A stretch of DNA of 26,703 nt. Origin: Trichomonas tenax (lineage: Eukaryota > Parabasalia > Trichomonadida > Trichomonadidae). Where the stretch lies: the NCBI GenBank assembly GCA_023091735.1, contig JALKBU010000720.1, forward strand, positions 1 through 26,703, read 5' to 3'. The position numbers and the translations under genes were made by a program. The notes below the pieces were generated by a model. It was not told the DNA's origin and ran no database searches. It worked only from the letters and a program-made list of their open reading frames with translations. The stretch's first letter is position 1, and each line of letters begins with the position of its first letter. This document shows, one piece after another, positions 17,811 to 26,297 of this stretch.

Positions 17811-17868
17811 TTTGCTTCAAACTCATAGTATATACTATATAGGTCCTAGATACGCTATAGCTTGAAGC
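17811..17868. repeat. Stem-loop with internal palindrome
   Basis: TGCTTCAA at the left and TTGAAGCA at the right form an inverted repeat that extends imperfectly inward (ACTCATAG against CTATAGC). Inside lies the perfect 14-base palindrome ATAGTATATACTAT. It lies about 50 bases outside the right end of the TA-flanked element. Confidence 0.5.
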
Positions 17869-17946
17869 ACTAAGGATATAAACAGTTGTGTGCTGAGATC
17901 AAAATTTTCCAATATTATTTCCGAAATTTTAAAATAAAAATTTAAA

Positions 17947-18060
17947 ATATTAGAAGATAGAAGCTAATAAGCATAAAAAAGCAATGATGTTCATATTAGA
18001 AGCATAAAAAACTCAATATAGACAGAAGCTAATAATACAAATGATACTATATTAGAAGCC
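17947..18060 (+). repeat. Degenerate direct repeats of an ATATTAGAAG unit
   Basis: ATATTAGAAG(C) recurs at about 17947, 17993 and 18049, and AGAAGCTAATAA occurs twice between them, giving irregular units of about 46 and 56 bases. It looks like a decayed tandem repeat in the spacer before the FG-GAP gene. Confidence 0.45.
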
Positions 18061-18463
18061 CTATAAATGTATAAGGTTGGATTGAGTCTAAAATATTTAC
18101 ATGCTCTTAGATGCCGCTGTCAAAAAACAAAATCAAATAGAGATAATGCGATCTTATAGTTTATTTTTAAGGCCCTCTTTATATGTCAATTGGCTTAAAA
18201 ATGATCCCCATAAAATCATCAAAAATAATTTTGGACTTTGTTTAGATAGAAAGTAATAAAATAATTAAAATTCAAAATTGAAAAGACAGAAAACAATGAA
18301 AAATTTACGATTTTGCTGTATTTTTGTTGTACTCTAGAATAGAAATATAATATTAAAAATTAAGACGGCCATCATTGTGTGGACGTTTTAGATATTTGTG
18401 AGGGCTAAAATTTGACACCAGTAATTTTGAGAGAAAAAAGCGGTTTCACGCAATTTAGAAAAA

Positions 18464-19963
18464 ATGTTTTGGTCGCTGTTTTGCCTGACTTCGAGTAAGT
18501 GGGTCCTTGACCAGACCATAGAGCCCAGCGTCGATAACTTTGGAATCTTCGGACGTTCAGTTGGCGCTTCTGAAGATAAAGTGATTGTTGGTGCTTCTTG
18601 GGAAACTGTTGGCTCTGATGATAGAATCGGTAGCATTTACGTGTTCGAGTGGGATGTTAACCTCAATAAGTATGTTGAAGGCCAGAAATTGACTCCATAC
18701 AGTCCACAGGACAAGAGTGTGATTTTAAACAATACAGGATCAACCGTTCAGATCTCTAAAGACGGAAAGAGAATCGTTGCTGGTGCTCCATACTCCACTG
18801 TTAAAAATCATCCAGAAGTCGGCGCTGTTGTCGTTTTCGATTACGATGAGGACAAAAGACGCTATGTTCAGACCAAGATCATCATCCCTGTTGAAAACCC
18901 AACAGTTGATGACGAATACCAGGGCTTCGGACGCTCCCTTGCCATCACATCTGATGGTAAGACAATCGCATCTGGCTATTACAACAAGCCAAAGGTAAAG
19001 AAGTATATCGATGACCACGGCGCTGTCTTTGTCGCCACCGAAACAGCTTCTGGATGGACTACACCGCCTGCACGCATTGATCCACCAGCAATAGATGGAA
19101 ACCGCTTCAAGTTCGGCAGTGACATTAAGTTCGTTGACAACTCTCACTTGATCGTCGCAGTCGAGCTCTTCGACACATATTTCGGTCTTGGATCGTGCTA
19201 TTATTCGCGCCAGAGCAGCAACAACTGGATTTTGACTCAGAAGATCCTTCCTGATGGCATCAATAATGGACAGTACAAGTCAAACATCATCCAATCCTAC
19301 GGCAGCAAGATTGGAATGCCCGACCAACATACATTTGCCGCTATGGTATCTTACACAAGCGAATTTGATCCAAACGGTGCATTCTTCATCATTTCGTATG
19401 GCAATGGAGAGTGGAATACACACGATTACCAAGTTATTCCATTCCCACCGGGTGTTAAGCTTTCTCAGATATCATTCTGCGGAGAATCAACATTCATGAC
19501 ACACGCTTCAAACATTACAGACGCTAGAGATCCATCAAAGGACCCAACAGATGCTATTTTAATTTTCCGTCGTGATTCACAAGGCAAGTTCGACCTTTCT
19601 GGCAAAGAAACATTATACCCAGAGCTCAACCCACCGAAACTCCTCAACTTCGCATCTGACTTCGCTTGGGGTCATGATTGCAATTCAATTATCGTCGGCG
19701 GAATGACAAAGTATCCACATGATGATAGCCACCCAGAATGGAGTGACCAGCCATCGAACCAGAGCCGTGCTTATATCTACAGAAACATCTACACACCAGA
19801 TGATAAGCCAGCTAACAAGACTGCTATCATAATTGTTTCCCTTTTAGCTTGCTGCATCATTGTTGGTGTCATTGGCGTCGTTGTTTACTGTGCAAGAAAG
19901 CACAAGGGCATGATCAAGGTCGAGTCACGCTATGGCTCAAAGATTAACAATTTAGAGGCATAA
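18464..19963 (+). CDS. FG-GAP repeat type I membrane protein (499 aa)
   Basis: The N-terminus MFWSLFCLTSS is a short, marginal signal peptide. Several FG-GAP/beta-propeller blades follow. They show the pattern FGxSVxxxxDxVIVGA..., then GxxYVF: FGIFGRSVGASEDKVIVGA (26-44) with GSIYVF (56-61); VQISKDGKRIVAGAP (95-109) with GAVVVFDYDEDKRRY; and FGRSLAITSDGKTIASGY with HGAVFVATE. Later blades are more diverged. A single hydrophobic helix (about 453-476, TAIIIVSLLACCIIVGVIGV...) and a 23-residue basic cytoplasmic tail (ARKHKGMIKVESRYGSKINNLEA) end the protein. FG-GAP propellers are the ligand-binding head of integrin alpha chains. In trichomonads related proteins are candidate cell-surface adhesion or sensing proteins; that role is inference here. 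A TGA closes the frame upstream, so this is the first ATG. Confidence 0.88.
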   Translation: MFWSLFCLTSSKWVLDQTIEPSVDNFGIFGRSVGASEDKVIVGASWETVGSDDRIGSIYVFEWDVNLNKYVEGQKLTPYSPQDKSVILNNTGSTVQISKDGKRIVAGAPYSTVKNHPEVGAVVVFDYDEDKRRYVQTKIIIPVENPTVDDEYQGFGRSLAITSDGKTIASGYYNKPKVKKYIDDHGAVFVATETASGWTTPPARIDPPAIDGNRFKFGSDIKFVDNSHLIVAVELFDTYFGLGSCYYSRQSSNNWILTQKILPDGINNGQYKSNIIQSYGSKIGMPDQHTFAAMVSYTSEFDPNGAFFIISYGNGEWNTHDYQVIPFPPGVKLSQISFCGESTFMTHASNITDARDPSKDPTDAILIFRRDSQGKFDLSGKETLYPELNPPKLLNFASDFAWGHDCNSIIVGGMTKYPHDDSHPEWSDQPSNQSRAYIYRNIYTPDDKPANKTAIIIVSLLACCIIVGVIGVVVYCARKHKGMIKVESRYGSKINNLEA

Positions 19964-20291
19964 CGTTTATATAAATTAGATTATTAAATGAATTATTTTG
20001 TTCTTGCAACATGAAAAGGAATATTATGCATCACTCATACGCATTCCAACAGATTAAATTTAATCACAACGATATAGTTTGCTCTCATATTCAAAATGAG
20101 AAATGTTTCATGGTCATTTTCAACATCAAGTCCACATATTGGATTATGACGCTTGAGTTATTGATTATTTGGGATAATAATATCTCATGAATGCACTTAT
20201 TTAAAATTGATTTTGCTGATGAATTGTAGTGTTGGTTCTAATTTGACATCCTTATTTACATGTCAAATTAATCAAAAGTGACAATATCAAG
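19964..20291. other. Spacer with promoter of the tail-anchored gene
   Basis: AT-rich. It holds a 14-base palindrome GATTAAATTTAATC near 20053 and, before the next gene, TTGACA at 20243-20248 and TGTCAA at 20261-20266 facing each other 26-49 nt before the ATG. No gene was seen. Confidence 0.5.
20243..20266 (+). promoter_or_regulatory. Facing TTGACA / TGTCAA boxes
   Basis: TTGACA (20243-20248) and TGTCAA (20261-20266) form a spaced inverted repeat upstream of the ATG at 20292. The layout resembles a dimeric binding site. Similar boxes lie upstream of five other starts in the window. Confidence 0.4.
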
Positions 20292-20786
20292 ATGCAAGAA
20301 TCAAACGAAATGCTAGTAAACGAAATAGATTTACTCCGAAAAGCGAAGGATACGAAAAGCTACATCCAGAGGTGCACAATGTATATGGATATTCTTTATG
20401 GAATCAATCAAAAAGAGCCAATACCGGATTCAGATTTCGAAACTGTCGAAGAAATATTCATAGACATTTACGACATTGCAAGGAGAAAAGGGGTACTAAA
20501 TATTACCGAAATTAAAGAAGCTTTAAATTATACAAGAGCAATTATTAAAAACAATAAGACCGGAAAGCAAGAATTGAATCCACTATCACATACAAAGATG
20601 CACCAATTCATTGACCACGCAATTGGTTCGATTAGATTTATGAGAAGAGATTTGGAAGACTTACGCGATAACCATGACTCTTTCAAAATAGACTCTGGAA
20701 TGATATTGATGATATTACTGTTTATTGCTGGTTTATATCTAATTTATTTGAGAATAAAGCAAGTGACCTCTGGAAGAAAGCATTAA
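20292..20786 (+). CDS. Tail-anchored membrane protein of unknown family (164 aa)
   Basis: Residues 1-130 are mostly charged helices (ETVEEIFIDIYDIARRKGVLN, IKEALNYTRAIIKNNK, IRFMRRDLEDLRDNHDSF) without a motif I recognise. A single hydrophobic segment at about 136-153 (GMILMILLFIAGLYLIYL) is followed by a short basic end, RIKQVTSGRKH. No signal peptide is present. The topology is that of a tail-anchored protein. A moderately hydrophobic anchor with a basic C-terminus is the usual pattern for mitochondrial or hydrogenosomal outer-membrane anchors, but ER/Golgi SNARE-like proteins share the general layout. The helical body could suit a SNARE-related or tethering role; I see no SNARE zero-layer residue in a convincing heptad. 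Function unassigned. Confidence 0.78.
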   Translation: MQESNEMLVNEIDLLRKAKDTKSYIQRCTMYMDILYGINQKEPIPDSDFETVEEIFIDIYDIARRKGVLNITEIKEALNYTRAIIKNNKTGKQELNPLSHTKMHQFIDHAIGSIRFMRRDLEDLRDNHDSFKIDSGMILMILLFIAGLYLIYLRIKQVTSGRKH

Positions 20787-21338
20787 TAACGATGCTTTAT
20801 TCGCTGCGTTTATTGTATCGAATTTATAAAGAATAAAGAGATTTATTATCAATTCAAAAACTTCGAAATGGCCAAATATGTGTATTTGTGGATTTAAGTA
20901 ATCGTTGAGTCTATTAATATTTTAAGCATAAACATGCAAATATGAAAAATATATTCATCAATATAAATTTTTGATAGTTTTTAGCCCAAAAACTGGTTGG
21001 ATATGCCTAAACTTTTCTATTCTGATATGAATATATCAATAAAATTAGAAACATCGATATTTTCAAACAAATCATCAACGTTCTCAATTATAAAAGTGTA
21101 GTTTTTTAAGATCACAAATAAACTCGTGGTCGAAAACCTTAGGAAGCCTATAACATATTCATTTTAATGAATGACACTGGATTGTTTTTAAGTTTTGGAA
21201 TATCATACATGATTTTGAAATAGGAAGCTCTTCTATCAGATATTATTGTACATAACTGCTTGGAAGCAATTAGCATCGTGTATACTATAAATGTACTGAG
21301 TTATGATTGGTTCATATTAAAAGAACACTGAGATAAAA
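20787..21338. other. AT-rich spacer
   Basis: About 550 bases between two plus-strand genes. No ORF above noise, RNA gene or clear repeat was recognised. Confidence 0.5.
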
Positions 21339-21349
21339 TCATTTTATAG
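21339..21349 (+). promoter_or_regulatory. Initiator of the small coiled-coil gene
   Basis: TCATTT at 21339-21344 fits TCA+1-Y-(T/A). With A at 21341 as start, the leader is only 9 nt, in the usual trichomonad range. This supports the ATG at 21350. Confidence 0.6.
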
Positions 21350-21850
21350 ATGACGTTCCAAAACGAGTTTTATCAAGCTGAAAACGAAAATCTAAAGAAG
21401 CAATTGCAGCAGTTGATGGATGCGAGAGATCAAGAAATAAAAGATCTTGAGGCAGTTTTCGCTGAAAAACTAAGGCAGCTTCAAGAATCATTAAAAATCG
21501 AAGACTTTGAATCTTTGAAGAACGAAAATAAAATCCTTAAAGCAAAAGTTGATGAATTAAACAGTCAATGCAAAAAATTGGAACTTGACAAAGCAGAAAT
21601 AGAAAAATCGTTAAAACAAGTTCAAACAACAGAAAAAGCTTTACAAGCAAACTTAAACCACGAAAAATCGAAACAAAATCAAGACAAACCGGATTTTTCT
21701 TCGTTTATTCAACCATTCGAGGATCAAATTAATAAATTATCGACTTTGCTCAAACAAAAGCAAGCAGAAATACAGCACTTACAAGAGATAATAAATGAAG
21801 AATGTCAAGAGCGTGATAGATTGCAAGCTTTGATATTAAATCGAGGTTGA
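21350..21850 (+). CDS. Small coiled-coil protein (166 aa)
   Basis: Almost the whole protein is heptad-patterned helix rich in Gln, Glu, Lys and Leu (LKKQLQQLMDARDQEIKDLE, then LKNENKILKAKVDELNSQC). It has one break at about residues 111-123 (NQDKPDFSSFIQP) before a second helix. There is no signal, membrane segment or catalytic motif. The start is well supported by the initiator 9-14 nt upstream. It is likely a structural or adaptor protein, for instance a cytoskeletal or vesicle-tether component; the sequence does not say which. Confidence 0.8.
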   Translation: MTFQNEFYQAENENLKKQLQQLMDARDQEIKDLEAVFAEKLRQLQESLKIEDFESLKNENKILKAKVDELNSQCKKLELDKAEIEKSLKQVQTTEKALQANLNHEKSKQNQDKPDFSSFIQPFEDQINKLSTLLKQKQAEIQHLQEIINEECQERDRLQALILNRG

Positions 21851-22196
21851 TCAACAATAATCTTATGTGAGCATTTGGTTCATACGAATATGCAATATGG
21901 CTATTACATTTTAAATTGTTTTGTTATTTATAAAAATTTTTTATTTATTCATTTCTTTAACAATGCAATTATAACACATTCATATTGAGTACATTTCAAA
22001 TTTTGACTATTATTAGTCCAAAATTGAATATATAATTTTTTCTTTAATTTAAATCTCAATAAAGATACAAAATACTTTGAATATATAATGTATTAATGTG
22101 TTTCTATATAGTTTAAGATGTTAGTTTGCAAAAGAAGATTTTTATTGATGAGATCGAAAAATATATTCACTGTAAAAATAATATTATTAAAACATA
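21851..22196. other. Convergent intergenic region with a hairpin
   Basis: This separates two convergent genes. It contains CAAATTTTGACTA (21997-22009) and TAGTCCAAAATTG (22014-22026), a near-perfect stem-loop with a 4-base loop. It could act on RNA 3' ends of either strand, but no such signal is established in trichomonads. Confidence 0.45.
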
Positions 22197-24098
22197 TCAT
22201 GCAACAAGAGTAATTGAAGGAAGGAGATCCTCAGATATCTCGAACTTAATCTCTTCTGTCTTCCTCTTACCTAAGTTCATAGGTGCCAAAACACTTCCAA
22301 GCATCATTGACTTGTAGTAAGCTTCACATGCCTTGTCTTTGTTTGCATCAACAGCCTTCTTGATAACTGGTCTAGCATTGATGTATTTCTTTGTAGCATC
22401 ATCAAAAGCATTAGCTGCTCCCTTTATGAGGAATTCGTAGCTCTCTTTATCCATCAATTTAATCTCTCTGAGCTTGTTGACAGATCTGATTCTTTCTTCA
22501 TATAACTTTGCATTGTTATGGTATGGCGCTTCCTTAAGCTTATAGCCGCCATTCAATATGCCACATCTCAAACCATAAAACGTGGCATTCCATAACTGTG
22601 ACAAAGCAGAATATGTTAACTGCTCTTGGCTCTCTGGTTGAATCTTTCTCTCGATATCATCGCCTGAAATTGGGCTATTGTGTTTTGGTCCACGATGCTG
22701 CATAACAGCATAGATAGCATCTAATGTACGCTTCTTTTCAAGGCTTTCTGCAGCAGTTTGATATGCATTAGAAAACAAAAGGGAAACAAAGACGTTATCA
22801 TCAGGGATGAAAACTCCTGAAACTAAGAGTTGTCTTGCATACTCAATGCAAATATGTGCTGTGATGAGCTGTCCCCAAGTGCTGACGGTTGACTTGAGGA
22901 GATTTGTGTGAGACATAGTTGTTGTCTTTGGACGTGGATGTGACTCAGCTAATTCTGTTCTGTAGTTGTTATCCTGGCACTTTGCCCAGTAGTCGAAGAT
23001 CTGTTTCTGAAGGACTGTTGTGCAGAATGCATTTGGTAACCACATGGCTCTGACGCACTGAGAAAGGATCTGATATGTGATGTGGAACATAACTTTGAAA
23101 TTCGGCTTTCCATAAACAGCATCTGGTGTGTGGAAAGTAGCGAGGTCTGGTTTAATGAATTCAAGGAATGTCTTACCATAGAACATTTCATTCTCTTTGT
23201 CATTGAGTGCAAAGTAAAGCCTAACAAGTCTTGGGAAAACTGGTGCTTCAAGATGTTTAAGTGACCAATCTGAACCCTGCTTAATAGCTTCAATAACAGT
23301 CTTTGGAGGAGGTAAAGCCATAAGTTCTTTAATCAAATTCATGCACTCGGTAAATTTTTGGTTTGATTTATCATGTGGCAAAATTTGCATTGCTGTCGGT
23401 GGTGCACGAGTTGGGAGATCTCTAAGGTGAAGTTCCTTGGCGAAACCAATTGGTTCTGAAAGCTCTGGGAGCTTTGGCATCTCTGGAAGTGGTTCTTTCG
23501 GGAATTTGTTGAGATAAATTGCCAACTTGAGAATATATTTAGCAAAATCGATGATATCTGCGATTTCTTGGTTGTTTTGGAATTTTTCGAGCAATTGTGA
23601 AATTTCATCGAAATTGTATGGATGAACAATAGCATCAAAGTCTCTGATCATTGTCCATAACGAAACAGAGTCCGAAAATATACCAGTAGCGAATTTTTCT
23701 ATTTCATTTGACAATGCAACGAATGATAAAATGACTGCTTTGAGTAATTCGTTCTTAATTGTGTACTCACGGTGTGCGTAAGCCGAAAGAAGTGTAGTCT
23801 GATAAACAGGATGTCCATCAAAGCGCGCAACAACAGTGTCGAGATAGTAGCCCATGATTTTACGGATTTCATCATATGTGATGTTCTCATCAGGCATACA
23901 TCGACCAGAATCGATGAGTTCTTTGACAGTAAAGATGTTATTTGCCATAAGATGGCAATCGATCTTTGGAAGATCGACATCTAGAGCAGACATAGCCTCA
24001 AAGGAACCCATTGCAGCGGTGTGTATGAAGTCATCATACTTCATTTGGTCCTGACAATCATGGAATAATTTAGTTGGAACTTCAGTCCAAGCACTCAT
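22197..24098 (-). CDS. NAA35: NatC N-terminal acetyltransferase auxiliary subunit (NAA35/Mak10)
   Basis: The N-terminus carries the Mak10 signature. FIHTAAMGSFEAMSALDVDLPKIDC (24-48) compares with the family pattern LLHDxLFGLFEAMSAIExMDPKMDA. It is followed by YLDTVVARFDGHPVYQTTLLSAYAH (about 86-109), matching the family segment [22 protein letters not shown]. The remainder is helical, as in the family, with a variable C-terminal half. Length is 633 residues against roughly 725-735 in human and yeast. NAA35 is the large scaffold of NatC; with catalytic NAA30 and NAA38 it anchors the complex to ribosomes so that proteins starting Met-Leu, Met-Ile, Met-Phe and similar are N-acetylated co-translationally. 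No other NatC gene is in the window. The start is the first ATG, preceded by an A-rich leader; no clear initiator or TGTCAA box is near it. Identification rests on the N-terminal block. Confidence 0.8.
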   Translation of the reverse strand: MSAWTEVPTKLFHDCQDQMKYDDFIHTAAMGSFEAMSALDVDLPKIDCHLMANNIFTVKELIDSGRCMPDENITYDEIRKIMGYYLDTVVARFDGHPVYQTTLLSAYAHREYTIKNELLKAVILSFVALSNEIEKFATGIFSDSVSLWTMIRDFDAIVHPYNFDEISQLLEKFQNNQEIADIIDFAKYILKLAIYLNKFPKEPLPEMPKLPELSEPIGFAKELHLRDLPTRAPPTAMQILPHDKSNQKFTECMNLIKELMALPPPKTVIEAIKQGSDWSLKHLEAPVFPRLVRLYFALNDKENEMFYGKTFLEFIKPDLATFHTPDAVYGKPNFKVMFHITYQILSQCVRAMWLPNAFCTTVLQKQIFDYWAKCQDNNYRTELAESHPRPKTTTMSHTNLLKSTVSTWGQLITAHICIEYARQLLVSGVFIPDDNVFVSLLFSNAYQTAAESLEKKRTLDAIYAVMQHRGPKHNSPISGDDIERKIQPESQEQLTYSALSQLWNATFYGLRCGILNGGYKLKEAPYHNNAKLYEERIRSVNKLREIKLMDKESYEFLIKGAANAFDDATKKYINARPVIKKAVDANKDKACEAYYKSMMLGSVLAPMNLGKRKTEEIKFEISEDLLPSITLVA

Positions 24099-24509
24099 AA
24101 TTTTTTTTAGTGTTCGAACAAAATTTGAAGTTCTAATATCGTATTTATAATATATTTAAAATATTATATCAAAATTACTTGAAAAATACTCACTACATCG
24201 AATATTTTCATTTGATGAAAATATAATATTACTAATTTTCCACTTATTTACTATCCACCAATTATACTTTTCCAATGCATTTCATACCAATGCACTCTAT
24301 GCGTGAATTAAAATTGATTTTGATATTTTGCATTTAAATGTTCCAACAAAGAAAATAGCATCTTTATTAGATGGAAAAAAAATCGATAGCATATTACAAA
24401 ACAAATTGAATTTTCAAAATTTCATAATAAAGATTGATTGAAACAACAGTTATAATATCTATTTATTCGTCTTGTGATAGTTTACAAATAAAACAAACTT
24501 TGATTTTGA
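24099..24509. other. AT-rich spacer
   Basis: About 410 bases between two minus-strand genes, containing the promoter of the NAA35 gene. No ORF, hairpin or motif stands out. Confidence 0.5.
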
Positions 24510-25340
24510 TTACATTTTGTTAGCTTTCGTTGGTGTGAAAGAAATTGAGGTTTGGGAAAGAATCTTTGTTGACTTTGGCGTTTGCTTCTTCTCGGGTGTG
24601 AGAGGTGGTGTAAATGTGAGCCCATTAATTTCATCAATTGTAAGTAATGGGAAAATTGTCTCATCATCAATATTCTGTGAAATATGATACTTCATAGCTG
24701 CGTTTTTGAGTGTATTCTTCAATTTACTAATGTTAGCTTGATATTTTTTATCAACATTGTGTAAATCTCGTTGTAAGTATCGCAATGCAATCTGCTCATC
24801 AGAGGACTGTTTTGCATAAACTTTCTTTCTGATTTCTTCATATTTTTGATTGCAAGCGTTCTGCTTTTCTTCAAGTGTGGCTTGACGCTTCATTTCAGAC
24901 TCAGAATACAAAGCCTCAGCAACCTCGAAGTTTCTTTCTCTAGCAAGTGCTTGAGCACCTTTTTTAAGTGCATCAGCCTGAGGATCTGATCTAGCCGTAC
25001 AAAGAGCATATTCATGTGAATGCTCCTCCTGGACGATCTCGATTTTGATCGCGTATTGCGTTTTGATATCAATTAATTTGTTTTGATAATTTTGTCTGTG
25101 CTGAGTTATTTCGTTTTGCGCTTCGTTAAAATAACTGACAGCGTCGCTTTCACATTTGGCTTTAACTTTGTCGTAATTGTTCTGATTCGCCCTTAACGAA
25201 TTATAAGATTTATTATCTTTCTGGACTTCAATCAGATTTTTAATCTGAAGATCAATTTGTTTAGCTTCCGCAAATTTGCAAGCACTGATAGCTTCTTGAA
25301 GACGAGCACGCAATGCTTTTATTGGATCGACTTCAGCCAT
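24510..25340 (-). CDS. Helical coiled-coil protein with UVR-like N-terminal hairpin (276 aa)
   Basis: I use the ATG at 25340 (MAEVDPIKALRARL). The frame also has a Met seven codons earlier, but the downstream one follows TTCAGAA and leaves a TGTCAA box 26-31 nt upstream. Residues about 6-36 (IKALRARLQEAISACKFAEA, then KQIDLQIKNLIE) resemble the UVR helical-hairpin pattern (LxxxLxxAxxxxxFxxAxxLRDxIxxL). A similar FEVAEALYSESE pattern recurs at about 135-146. The middle is a long charged coiled coil. The C-terminus (about 230-276) is Thr/Pro/Lys-rich and unstructured (TPPLTPEKKQTPKSTK), with TP sites typical of proline-directed phosphorylation. No enzyme motif is visible. The UVR resemblance denotes a fold and probably a protein-binding role, not DNA repair. 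Family not recognised. Confidence 0.8.
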   Translation of the reverse strand: MAEVDPIKALRARLQEAISACKFAEAKQIDLQIKNLIEVQKDNKSYNSLRANQNNYDKVKAKCESDAVSYFNEAQNEITQHRQNYQNKLIDIKTQYAIKIEIVQEEHSHEYALCTARSDPQADALKKGAQALARERNFEVAEALYSESEMKRQATLEEKQNACNQKYEEIRKKVYAKQSSDEQIALRYLQRDLHNVDKKYQANISKLKNTLKNAAMKYHISQNIDDETIFPLLTIDEINGLTFTPPLTPEKKQTPKSTKILSQTSISFTPTKANKM

Positions 25341-25365
25341 TTCTGAATTAATTATTTGCACTTTT

Positions 25366-25375
25366 TTGACATGTC
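25366..25375 (-). promoter_or_regulatory. TGACATGTCA palindrome upstream of the UVR-like gene
   Basis: TGACATGTCA is a perfect 10-base palindrome (25367-25376 region) containing the TGTCAA box on the gene's strand, about 26-36 nt before its ATG. It is one of six such boxes near starts in this window. Confidence 0.4.
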
Positions 25376-25502
25376 AGAATTCTTTAATTGATGATATTTT
25401 AACCATATAAAAATTTTCAAAAATGCACGGCAGTAACTAATTTTGTAGAAATTAAAAAAATCGCGCAACCGAACCAAAATAATTGAGCAAAAATAAAATA
25501 TG

Positions 25503-25557
25503 TCTATTTTTTCTCTTCTTCTCTCTTTCCCTCTTCCTTTCCTCTTCTTTCTTGTTA
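25503..25557 (+). repeat. Polypyrimidine tract
   Basis: Nearly pure T/C sequence (TCTATTTTTTCTCTTCTTCT and onward through CCTCTTCTTTCTTG). It lies about 160 bases upstream of the minus-strand UVR-like gene, so the gene's strand is purine-rich here. Such tracts can exclude nucleosomes or adopt triplex forms; a role is inference. Confidence 0.5.
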
Positions 25558-26014
25558 TTTTCTTCTCCTGGAGGTGAAAATATGGGAGAAAAAAAATTCA
25601 TAATTAAAACTGATAAACATTTTGATTGACTGCGGATATCAAAGATTGCACTTTGAAAAATCAAGTAAGAATGACATCTAAAAAGAAAAAACAAGGCTGG
25701 ACAAGATTTCAAAATAAAATGGAAAATAATACTTACGGATTTATTGATTCGTGTATTATCTAACACAATATAGTGCATATTGTCCAGTAAATTTTATCAA
25801 CATCTGATATTTTTTATAGAAATGATATTTGTTGCATTTTTCTCTAGTATGCCTGCTTTGCCCTACCTGAATTATGGCTTTGGGTAAAGCCCGTTTAGAG
25901 TTAGCTATCATTCCATACGAATTTGTTAATTGGGGGGCAAGGGGGTGAATCCAATAAACCGTAAATTGTAGCTTTTGAGCCATTGTGTAAAGTTGGAGCA
26001 GACAATGTTGAAAA

Positions 26015-26058
26015 TTATGTTACACGTGGCCCATGTATGCCACTGTGTGAATGACAAG
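26015..26058 (+). repeat. 44-bp direct repeat, copy 1
   Basis: Begins TTATGTTACACGTGG and ends GTGTGAATGACAAG. Copy 2 at 26123-26166 differs at a single position (C against T). Start-to-start distance is 108 bases. Confidence 0.85.
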
Positions 26059-26122
26059 TTGTTTTGAGAAAGATAACTTGACAAATTATCAACATTTTAC
26101 TAAAACTGCTTATATTTGTAGG

Positions 26123-26166
26123 TTATGTTACACGTGGTCCATGTATGCCACTGTGTGAATGACAAG
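26123..26166 (+). repeat. 44-bp direct repeat, copy 2, with inverted ends
   Basis: Identical to copy 1 except one base. In this copy ATGTTACAC (26126-26134) is mirrored by GTGTAACAT immediately after the repeat (26167-26175), so the unit plus 9 bases has inverted termini. Copy 1 lacks the second half of that inverted repeat. Confidence 0.85.
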
Positions 26167-26297
26167 GTGTAACATCCATTGTAGTCTTGATTTCATTTTT
26201 GAAGGTTCGATCACATCATTCATTTCAACTCTCATCATTTCCTCGAACTCCCTGAAACTTGTTGCAATTCTATAAAACTTCAGAAGAATTCTAGCTT

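Larger units (their letters stand above)
17766..18463. other. Spacer before the FG-GAP gene
   Basis: Contains the stem-loop at 17811-17868 and the degenerate repeats at 17947-18060. Near the gene a TTGACA box at 18412-18417 lies 47 nt upstream of the ATG. No ORF or RNA gene was recognised. Confidence 0.5.
25362..26014. other. Spacer with pyrimidine tract
   Basis: AT-rich sequence with a long pyrimidine tract at about 25503-25557. A 75-codon ATG frame on the minus strand (25756-25983) has no recognisable domain. A G-run (GGGGGGCAAGGGGG) near 25933 is unusual here. Confidence 0.45.

Noticed and set aside
18740..19147. 135-codon antisense frame in the FG-GAP gene
   Set aside because: Shadow of the sense coding sequence, with no supporting motif.
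25756..25983. 75-codon minus-strand ATG frame near the G-run
   Set aside because: No domain or promoter signal; not supportable.
26206..26216. GGTTCGATCAC resembling a tRNA B box
   Set aside because: No matching cloverleaf upstream.
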